Assembly (NCBI GenBank): GCA_043772905.1
Contig: JAYVFS010000075.1
Coordinates: forward strand, 1-15,718
Length of the DNA stretch: 15,718 bases
From: JAAFJT01 sp043772905
Lineage (GTDB): Bacteria > Bacteroidota > Bacteroidia > Chitinophagales > Saprospiraceae
Direction: 5' to 3'
The notes below the pieces were generated by a model. The model was not told where the DNA came from and ran no database searches. It saw nothing but the letters and a program-made list of their open reading frames with translations. Both the position numbers and the translations under genes were made by a program. Of this stretch, positions 7,344-12,769 are shown one piece after another; position 1 is the stretch's first letter, and every line of letters starts with the position of its first letter.

Positions 7344-7488
7344 CCAAAACAACAAATTATAATCACATGAACTTTCAAAACCGTTTTAAGAGAGGACTCT
7401 GTATGACATACATATATGCATAGTAAAACGAAGTCCCGATAAAAGTAAGATTAAATATAAAATTGGATTAGTCCTAATGTCTTACTTG
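7314..7488 (-). ncRNA. Candidate structured small RNA, about 175 nt
   Basis: A leftward promoter (7494-7525) and a strong terminator (7314-7343) bracket a stretch with no convincing reading frame. The predicted RNA would begin near 7488 and fold. AAGTAAGA and TCTTACTT near its 5' end pair, followed by GGACT/AGTCC and CGTTTTA/TAAAACG pairs that overlap and could be alternatives, then the terminator stem. I recognise no known family. Size and architecture leave open a regulatory RNA or a 6S-type RNA. It could also be an attenuated leader for the YkuK-like gene 240 bases further on. Confidence 0.5.
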
Positions 7489-7493
7489 CCAAA

Positions 7494-7525
7494 CAAAGTT
7501 ACTTCTTTGTCAAAGAATATACAAA
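7494..7525 (-). promoter_or_regulatory. Bacteroidota-type promoter, leftward
   Basis: On the minus strand, TTTG (7525-7522), 20 bases, then TAACTTTG (7501-7494). The architecture is identical to the promoter at 1266-1297. It would start RNA near 7488. Confidence 0.6.
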
Positions 7526-7774
7526 GTATTCGGAAGAATTTATTTTAATTGTTTCAACATTTATTTTTACGCCATGTTTTTGACTTCTAGTAAAATGTTG
7601 ATAATTAACTGTTTATATGTGTGATGTCAATATTTTGAAAAAATGTGACAAGGTAAATCTTAATGAAATGTTAATGATTTTAATGAACTGGACTACCCGT
7701 TTTTTAAAAAGAAAGTCTAATTTTAGGTTTCAATAAGCTTTTAATCCATCTAATATATTAAAAATTAAGTTTTT
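7526..7774. other. AT-rich divergent intergenic stretch
   Basis: This is the rest of the gap before the BioD-like gene. I see no gene, hairpin or repeat. A weak -7-like TAGGTTTC lies about 40 bases before the ATG at 7775, but it lacks a convincing TTTG partner. Confidence 0.5.
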
Positions 7775-8878
7775 ATGAAATACAAAAGTATTTACGTTGC
7801 AGCTACTTCACAACATGTAGGCAAAACGACTTCAACTCTTGGGCTTGTCTCTGCTTTTCGTAATAGAGGTATAAATGTCGGTTATTGTAAGCCCGTTGGA
7901 CAGCGATATGTTCAGCATAATGGTTTAAATGTTGACAAAGATGTGCTGCTTTTTGCTGATTTATTGGGTTTTGAAGTTAACCCTTTTCTGCACAGCCCCG
8001 TTATTTTAGGTCAAGGTGCAACTTCTGAATACCTTGAAAACCCACAAAACTATCATTATGAAAAGGATATTCTTGAGGCGGCACACGCACTTGAAAAACT
8101 CCACGACCTTGTAATTTTTGAAGGAACGGGGCATCCTGGAGTCGGTTCTGTGGTCGAAATGTCGAATGCAGATGTTGCAAAATTAAACGGTTCAGGCTTA
8201 ATTATGGTCGCAGAAGGCGGTATTGGCAACACGATTGATATGATGAGTATGTGTCTTGAAAAATTTTATCGGCTTGATATACCTATTATCGGTGTTATTT
8301 TGAATAAAGTCATAGGAGAAAAAAGGAAAAAAGTAGAGCATTATGTCTCGAAATGGCTCGATAAACACAATATTCCTTTGATAGGCACCTTGCCTTTTGA
8401 CAAATCTATGGGTTATCCGAATTTGAATATTATTGCAGACAGTGTGAAAGGACGTGTGGAACATAATAAAGACAGATTGTTCAATACCGTTGAAGGCATT
8501 TTGGCTGGTTCGTTGATTTCAAATGAAGAGCTGGTAGGTAAGGAACGCAATACGTTGCTGGTAGTTGGGGCAACGCGGTTGGATTTGGCGATTGATGATA
8601 CTAAAAAGATTATGGAAACGAATGGCTGGACGGACGCTCCTTTTTCGGCCATCATCACGACAGGCTATGGTGAATACAACTCGGACTCTATTGAGTTTAT
8701 CGAAAAATTTAAAATCCCACTCGTGAGAACCATGTTGGAGACCTATCCTGCGGTTTTAAAAATTTCACGCATTGAAGTAAAAATCAATTTACATACGCCT
8801 TGGAAAGTGCAGCGAGCTGTTGAAATGATTGAGAATAATGTCAACCTTGATTTTATTCTTGAAAAATCGCGTCTTTAA
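7775..8878 (+). CDS. BioD-like P-loop protein with DRTGG-type domain (stand-alone Pta N-terminal homologue)
   Basis: This 367-residue protein resembles the BioD-like N-terminal part of long phosphate acetyltransferases but lacks the catalytic acetyltransferase domain. The first half is a P-loop NTPase of the dethiobiotin synthetase type, with ATSQHVGKTTSTLGL (10-24), YCKPVGQRY (37-45) and LVIFEGTGHPGVGS (112-125). The second half (about 215-335) fits a DRTGG-type regulatory domain. In long Pta enzymes these regions are thought to be regulatory. What the stand-alone protein does is not known to me, and a nucleotide or metabolite sensor role is speculative. The YciI-like gene follows on the same strand after 68 bases that hold a decamer and a heptamer repeat. 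The ATG at 7775 fits the family N-terminus. Confidence 0.8.
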   Translation: MKYKSIYVAATSQHVGKTTSTLGLVSAFRNRGINVGYCKPVGQRYVQHNGLNVDKDVLLFADLLGFEVNPFLHSPVILGQGATSEYLENPQNYHYEKDILEAAHALEKLHDLVIFEGTGHPGVGSVVEMSNADVAKLNGSGLIMVAEGGIGNTIDMMSMCLEKFYRLDIPIIGVILNKVIGEKRKKVEHYVSKWLDKHNIPLIGTLPFDKSMGYPNLNIIADSVKGRVEHNKDRLFNTVEGILAGSLISNEELVGKERNTLLVVGATRLDLAIDDTKKIMETNGWTDAPFSAIITTGYGEYNSDSIEFIEKFKIPLVRTMLETYPAVLKISRIEVKINLHTPWKVQRAVEMIENNVNLDFILEKSRL

Positions 8879-8885
8879 GGGTTTC

Positions 8886-8895
8886 TACTGAGGGG
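8886..8895 (+). repeat. Dispersed decamer, copy 7 (intergenic)
   Basis: Exact copy 8 bases after the BioD-like stop codon, running directly into a heptamer repeat. Confidence 0.9.
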
Positions 8896-8896
8896 G

Positions 8897-8930
8897 ATTA
8901 GTCATTTGTTAATAGTCATTGGTCAATAAT
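8897..8930. repeat. Short heptamer repeat
   Basis: ATTAGTC, ATTTGTT, AATAGTC and ATTGGTC follow one another with a 7-bp period between the BioD-like and YciI-like genes. No inverted arm is present. Confidence 0.65.
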
Positions 8931-8946
8931 TAAACTTTTATAAAAA

Positions 8947-9255
8947 ATGAAACAATATGTTATACATGCATTTGATGGCACAGATTCAGAAGCCTTGAAC
9001 CGCCGATTAGCCGTCCGCCAAGCACATTTTGAGAATATGTCTTCTTATAAATCCGCGGGAAATTTCATTCTGGGTGGTGCTATGCTCGACGATAATGGTA
9101 AAATGATAGGTTCTACGGTAGTGATGCAATTTGAGTCAGATGCTGACTTGCAGTTTTATCTCGATTCAGAACCTTATGTTCAGAGCAAGGTTTGGTTGGA
9201 AATAAAGATTTTTCCTTTCAAAACGGCAACGGTTTTGCCGTCTTCTGAAAAATAG
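8947..9255 (+). CDS. YciI-like protein
   Basis: This is a 102-residue protein of the YciI-like family, small alpha/beta ferredoxin-like-fold proteins that form dimers. Several are suspected enzymes because of a conserved His and Asp in the cleft. MKQYVIHAFDGTD, RRLAVRQAHFENM (19-31), FILGGAMLDDNGKMIGS (41-57) and YLDSEPYVQSKVW (71-83) match the family pattern in order. His27 and Asp73 are the likely conserved pair. No substrate can be proposed. It is probably transcribed with the BioD-like gene 68 bases upstream. It converges on the alpha/beta hydrolase gene with only 10 bases between stop codons and no visible terminator. Confidence 0.85.
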   Translation: MKQYVIHAFDGTDSEALNRRLAVRQAHFENMSSYKSAGNFILGGAMLDDNGKMIGSTVVMQFESDADLQFYLDSEPYVQSKVWLEIKIFPFKTATVLPSSEK

Positions 9256-9265
9256 GGTTGGCAAA

Positions 9266-10054
9266 TTACAAAGGCAATATAAAATTCGCCATAGCATCTG
9301 CCGCTAGTCGCCAATTCTTTTCTAAAAACAAATTATGTGCTTCATTTTCATATATGAAAGCCGTTGTGCCGTAAGCAATGGCCGTTTTATGGACATCAAT
9401 GGGCGGGAAAATATAATCTGCACTACCTCCGAGTACGAGTAATGGTGTTTTGATTTTAGATACTTTTGGCAAATTCAAAAACAACATATCGAGGAAAGCT
9501 AAAAACGATTCGTCTTGGGTTTGCACATAAAGTTCGTTCAACTCAGTTTCAGATACCCCCTCAGTATAAAAGTGCATACGGAACAATTTGAGTGTACTGA
9601 TAAATGGTTGAAGCGTCCAAAATAGATTGACTTTCAAGAATAGCAGAGGAAAACGAAGAGCATTTTTCAAAGTAATGCGCCATACACCATGTGGCGGCAC
9701 GCTGCACAACAAAACCGCTTTTTCGATGCGATTCGGGTAGCGTTCTAAATATTTTTGAACAACCAAGCCGCCCATTGAGTGACCTATGAGGAAGATTTTA
9801 CCCTCTATGGTATTTACAACTGATTGAATATCAGCAACATATTCACTGATACGCCGAAATTTTAAAGAGCCAACGGACTCACTCTTGCCATGATTCCGAT
9901 AGCTCGGTGCGATACAATCGTAGCCGAGTTCTGCAAAATAAGGCATCATCGTTGGTTGCCAACAACGTGCATCGTGCCATGCGCCATGACAAAAAACGAT
10001 AGTACCTTTTTTCTCACTTTTTACTGAGGGGGTGGTTAGGATGTCAAGTTTCAT
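9266..10054 (-). CDS. Alpha/beta hydrolase
   Basis: This is a 262-residue soluble serine hydrolase of the alpha/beta fold. IVFCHGAWHDARCWQP (19-34) contains the oxyanion-hole HG, GHSMGG (91-96) is the nucleophile elbow with Ser93, GGSADYIFPP (209-218) supplies Asp213, and ENEAHNLFLEKNW (236-248) supplies His240. The region around 120-200 forms the cap. The substrate is unknown; esterase or lipase-like activity is the default guess. It has two decamer copies: one antisense at residues 8-11 (Thr-Pro-Ser-Val) in the variable N-terminus, and one sense at 163-167 (Tyr-Thr-Glu-Gly-Val) in the cap, both outside the catalytic core. The next gene upstream on the same strand ends 100 bases away, so co-transcription is possible. 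Confidence 0.9.
   Translation of the reverse strand: MKLDILTTPSVKSEKKGTIVFCHGAWHDARCWQPTMMPYFAELGYDCIAPSYRNHGKSESVGSLKFRRISEYVADIQSVVNTIEGKIFLIGHSMGGLVVQKYLERYPNRIEKAVLLCSVPPHGVWRITLKNALRFPLLFLKVNLFWTLQPFISTLKLFRMHFYTEGVSETELNELYVQTQDESFLAFLDMLFLNLPKVSKIKTPLLVLGGSADYIFPPIDVHKTAIAYGTTAFIYENEAHNLFLEKNWRLAADAMANFILPL
9557..9566 (-). repeat. Dispersed decamer, copy 8
   Basis: Exact copy, sense within the hydrolase, read as Thr-Glu-Gly in the cap region. Confidence 0.9.
10022..10031 (+). repeat. Dispersed decamer, copy 9
   Basis: Exact copy, antisense within the hydrolase N-terminus, read as Pro-Ser-Val. It lies only 465 bases from copy 8, in opposite orientation. Confidence 0.9.
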
Positions 10055-10117
10055 ATCTCATTGATTTTAAGTCCCTAATGTCACTAAATTACATCAATGG
10101 TCACTCTTTTTACTTGA

Positions 10118-10143
10118 AAAATTCGTGTAATTCGTGAAATTAA
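10118..10143. repeat. Short 9-bp period repeat
   Basis: ATTCGTGTA, ATTCGTGAA and a decayed third unit sit in the 100-base gap between the hydrolase and the unknown gene. It is small and could be incidental. Confidence 0.35.
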
Positions 10144-10154
10144 GGTCAAAACAG

Positions 10155-10574
10155 TCAAGACAATGCAAACTCAAATGTCTTTTTTCGCCAATGATAAAGC
10201 TCCATTTTGACACTTCGGGGTGCATCTAAATAAGATTCTAACATGTTTATCAAAACAATTTTCAACGTTTCGGCTTCGCTGATATTGCGTTTTTTACTAT
10301 TGGGTATTTGCCAACGAATCTCGCAACCAATTCTATAAATAGCTTCATGTGCCCGCATCCGCAAAAAATGATTCAACGCTTGTTGCTCGGAAAAGGGAAT
10401 GAGCAGGATAGCCATTTCGGGGTCACGTTGAGCCATGGGTTTCAGGTAAATAAAGTCGGCAGTGAGGCGTTTGAGTCGCTTTTTTCCAACTTTTACTTTT
10501 TCGAGTTTACATTCAATAGCCAAACCCTCCGCTAAATGTGCGATGAGTGCGCCTCTTAAATAATAGTATTTCAT
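10155..10574 (-). CDS. Protein of unknown function
   Basis: This is a 139-residue basic, soluble protein with no recognised family. The start MKYYYLRGALIAHLAEG is followed by a Lys-rich stretch EKVKVGKKRLKRL (24-36), IYLKPMAQRDPEMAILLIPF (42-61) and a C-terminal part with several aromatics (MELYHWRKKTFEF). There is no signal peptide, membrane segment or cysteine cluster. The frame is uninterrupted and its codon use resembles its neighbours, so it is probably a real gene. It lies upstream of the hydrolase on the same strand and diverges from the SPFH gene. A TATTTTTG -7-like element at 10614-10607 could start it, but no TTTG is correctly spaced. Confidence 0.6.
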   Translation of the reverse strand: MKYYYLRGALIAHLAEGLAIECKLEKVKVGKKRLKRLTADFIYLKPMAQRDPEMAILLIPFSEQQALNHFLRMRAHEAIYRIGCEIRWQIPNSKKRNISEAETLKIVLINMLESYLDAPRSVKMELYHWRKKTFEFALS

Positions 10575-10670
10575 TGTGCAAAACAGGTTTTAAGAAATTT
10601 AGGGTACAAAAATAAAACAAAATAGTTTATTTTAAAAACTTATTGTTTTATTTATTGAATAATAAATACA

Positions 10671-10711
10671 AAAAATAAACCCTCCATGAATTTGATTTTC
10701 ATGGAAGGTTT
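10671..10711 (-). terminator. Hairpin with T-rich 3' side, leftward
   Basis: Positions 10677-10690 and 10698-10711 form a 14-bp stem with one imperfect pair, around a 7-base loop. In the minus-strand RNA the imperfect pair is a U-G wobble, and a T-rich run follows, so leftward use is favoured. It lies between divergent genes, so there is no obvious gene for it to terminate. I found no promoter to its right, and the rest of the 302-base gap (10575-10876) holds only the heptamer repeat and AT-rich DNA. Confidence 0.5.
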
Positions 10712-10712
10712 A

Positions 10713-10754
10713 TTCATCATTTATACTTCATCATTTATCATTTATCATTCATTG
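10713..10754. repeat. Heptamer tandem repeat, six units
   Basis: TTCATCA, TTTATAC, TTCATCA, TTTATCA, TTTATCA, TTCATTG: six consecutive 7-base units. The same units recur in the mazG/adhesin hairpin at 12704-12772, two kilobases away. Confidence 0.75.
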
Positions 10755-10876
10755 CATAGAAATTAACTCAAATAAAAGCTCTATATATTAACAATATTTC
10801 AATAAAAGAACCTTCCTTTATAGCTGTTTAACAATCAAACCATTTTTTCTAAACCAAAAATTCAGATAAGTCAATT

Positions 10877-11791
10877 ATGGGAATTTATATCATTATCTTG
10901 CTCGCTCTGCTTGGGACTGGCGCATTCGTGAGTGTTCAACAAGGGACTGTCGCTGTGGTGACGATTTTCGGTAAATATCAGCGTATGATGCGCCCGGGAT
11001 TGAACTTTCGGATACCGTTTATTGAGCAAGTATTTAGACGCATTTCTACGCAAAACAAGTCCGTAGAGATTGAATTTCAAGCCATTACGCAAGACCAAGC
11101 GAATGTGCATTTCAAAACTCTTATCATTTTTGCCGTCATGGACGACAATGAAGAGACTGTGAAAAAAGCAGCGTTTAAATTCATCAACGATGCCAATTTC
11201 ATGCAATCGCTCATCAGAACCGTCGAAGGTTCGGTTCGTGGTTATGTGGCAACCCGCAAACAAGCAGAAATATTGGGCTTGCGCCGTGATATTGTACACG
11301 ATGTGAAAGACCAATTGGATCATGTTTTGGAAGATTGGGGTTATCATCTCATTGATTTGCAACTCAATGACATCAATTTTGATGAAGAAATTACTCGTTC
11401 TATGGCAAAAGTCGTTGCTTCAAACAACCTGAAAGCGGCGGCTGAAAATGAAGGGCAAGCCCTTTTGATTACGAAAACAAAAGCTGCCGAAGCCGATGGC
11501 AACGCGATACGTATCTCTGCCGAAGCTGAAAAAACGGCGGCGCAACTGAGGGGTCAAGGTGTGGCGTTGTTCCGTCAAGAAGTGGCTCGCGGTATGGCTG
11601 ATGCCGCTAAAGAAATGGAAGATGCCAAACTTGACAGTTCTATTTTGCTGTTTACAATGTGGACAGAAGCGATTAAAAACTTTGCTACAGAAAGCAAAGG
11701 CAATGTCATTTTCTTAGACGGCTCGACCGAAGGGATGGATAAAACCATGAAACAAATGATCGCTATTCAAACTTTAGCGCAGAAGAAATAG
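10877..11791 (+). CDS. SPFH/band 7 membrane protein (stomatin/HIR-like)
   Basis: This is a 304-residue SPFH-domain protein. Such proteins form ring-like oligomers on membranes and scaffold microdomains. An N-terminal hydrophobic segment (IYIIILLALLGTGAFV, 3-18) anchors it. QQGTVAVVTIFGKYQRMMRPGLNFRIPF (21-48) is the classic opening of the band 7 domain. A long Ala/Glu-rich helical region (about 180-260) fits the family's coiled-coil oligomerisation stretch, and the C-terminus carries a second mostly helical part. It is closest in style to the hypersensitive-induced-reaction/stomatin group. No NfeD-type partner gene lies next to it. Leu-Arg-Gly at residues 224-226 is encoded by a nearly exact decamer. 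A terminator follows at 11822, so it is probably a single-gene unit. Confidence 0.88.
   Translation: MGIYIIILLALLGTGAFVSVQQGTVAVVTIFGKYQRMMRPGLNFRIPFIEQVFRRISTQNKSVEIEFQAITQDQANVHFKTLIIFAVMDDNEETVKKAAFKFINDANFMQSLIRTVEGSVRGYVATRKQAEILGLRRDIVHDVKDQLDHVLEDWGYHLIDLQLNDINFDEEITRSMAKVVASNNLKAAAENEGQALLITKTKAAEADGNAIRISAEAEKTAAQLRGQGVALFRQEVARGMADAAKEMEDAKLDSSILLFTMWTEAIKNFATESKGNVIFLDGSTEGMDKTMKQMIAIQTLAQKK
11544..11553 (+). repeat. Decamer variant AACTGAGGGG
   Basis: One mismatch at the first base; the core ACTGAGGGG is intact. It is sense within the SPFH gene, read as Gln-Leu-Arg-Gly-Gln, a sequence also natural for the family at this position. Confidence 0.6.
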
Positions 11792-11821
11792 AAGAATGCC
11801 GCTTCAAACACTTCATCCCTC

Positions 11822-11856
11822 GCCGCTGACTTTTATTAGTTAGCGGCATTTTTTTT
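11822..11856 (+). terminator. Intrinsic terminator of the SPFH gene
   Basis: GCCGCTGAC and GTTAGCGGC (11822-11830 with 11839-11847) pair with one G-U wobble and are followed by eight Ts. An upstream AATGCCGCT (11795-11803) could compete for the right arm. Confidence 0.85.
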
Positions 11857-11866
11857 AAAAATAGCC

Positions 11867-11876
11867 CCCCTCAGTA
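11867..11876 (-). repeat. Dispersed decamer, copy 10 (intergenic)
   Basis: Exact copy just after the SPFH terminator and 40 bases before mazG, oriented against both genes. Confidence 0.9.
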
Positions 11877-11915
11877 TTTTGTGTTTAATTTTACCAAAAA
11901 TATAAAAATATCAAT

Positions 11916-12698
11916 ATGCCTAATAACTCAAAACAAGCTAAACTCGATGCTTTCGGACGATTGCTTGACATCATGGACGACCTCCGCGAAAAATGTCCTT
12001 GGGACAAAAAACAAACCCTTGAAAGTTTACGCAATTTGACAATTGAAGAGACCTATGAACTCGCTGATGCCATTTTGGACAATGACCTCAAAGGTATCAG
12101 TGAAGAAATTGGCGACTTGATGCTGCACATGACTTTTTATGCTAAAATTGGCGATGAAAAAGGGGCTTTTGACATTGCCGATTCATTGAATGCGATTTGC
12201 GAAAAACTGATTTATCGACACCCACATATATATGGTGATGTGGTGGTCAAAGATGAAGAAGAAGTGAAAGCAAATTGGGAAAGATTGAAGCTGAAAGAAG
12301 GTAAAAAATCCGTTCTCGAAGGTGTTCCAAAATCGCTGCCCGCAATGGTCAAGGCTTACAGAATGCAAGAAAAAACTGCCAAAGTGGGTTTTGAATGGGA
12401 CACTGCCGATCAAGTTTGGGAAAAAGTTGAAGAAGAAATTCAAGAATTCAAGGAAATGATACCCCTCAGTATGCCCGCCGAAAAACGGGAAGAAGAGTTC
12501 GGTGATGTGCTTTTTTCACTTATCAATTATGCCCGTTTTATCAACATTGACCCTGAAACGGCTTTGGAAAAAATCAATCGAAAGTTCAAACGACGCTTCG
12601 AATTTATTGAAAAAAACGCACCCCGCGACCTTGAAGAGATGTCGCTTGAGGAAATGGATGCGTTGTGGAATGAAGCAAAAGTAATAGAGCGGAAATGA
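11916..12698 (+). CDS. mazG: Nucleoside triphosphate pyrophosphohydrolase MazG
   Basis: MazG hydrolyses (d)NTPs to the monophosphate and pyrophosphate, cleaning the nucleotide pool. At 260 residues it has the full two-repeat length. The N-terminal repeat contains LREKCPWDKKQTLESL (23-38), LTIEETYELADAI (41-53) and SEEIGDLMLHM (62-72), with the metal-binding acidic residues. RHPHIYGD (101-108) and WERLK are typical of the middle. The second repeat contains KAYRMQEKTAKVGFEWD (146-162), EEEIQEF and REEEFGDVLFSLINYAR (191-207). Ile-Pro-Leu-Ser-Met (182-186), in the linker before the second acidic helix, is encoded by an antisense decamer. The gene converges on the adhesin, and a long hairpin lies between them. 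Confidence 0.95.
   Translation: MPNNSKQAKLDAFGRLLDIMDDLREKCPWDKKQTLESLRNLTIEETYELADAILDNDLKGISEEIGDLMLHMTFYAKIGDEKGAFDIADSLNAICEKLIYRHPHIYGDVVVKDEEEVKANWERLKLKEGKKSVLEGVPKSLPAMVKAYRMQEKTAKVGFEWDTADQVWEKVEEEIQEFKEMIPLSMPAEKREEEFGDVLFSLINYARFINIDPETALEKINRKFKRRFEFIEKNAPRDLEEMSLEEMDALWNEAKVIERK
12462..12471 (-). repeat. Dispersed decamer, copy 11
   Basis: Exact copy, antisense within mazG, read as Pro-Leu-Ser in an inter-helix linker. Confidence 0.9.
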
Positions 12699-12703
12699 TA
12701 AAA

Positions 12704-12761
12704 TATGAATGATAAATGATGAATTTTACTGAGGGGGTAAATTCATCATTTATCATTCATA
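12704..12761. repeat. Perfect 23-bp inverted repeat of heptamer units with the decamer as loop
   Basis: Positions 12704-12726 and 12739-12761 are perfect inverted copies built from ATGAATG/ATAAATG-type heptamers. The 12-base loop, TACTGAGGGGGT, is exactly the dispersed decamer plus two bases. It lies between the stops of mazG and the adhesin and could act as a bidirectional stem-loop, although it has no U-tract. Confidence 0.85.
12727..12736 (+). repeat. Dispersed decamer, copy 12 (hairpin loop)
   Basis: Exact copy occupying the loop of the 23-bp hairpin between mazG and the adhesin. Confidence 0.9.
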
Positions 12762-12769
12762 CTTCATCA

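Noticed and set aside
10871..11362. A 163-residue leftward ORF inside the SPFH gene
   Set aside because: It is an antisense shadow of a well-recognised gene; its sequence has no family features.
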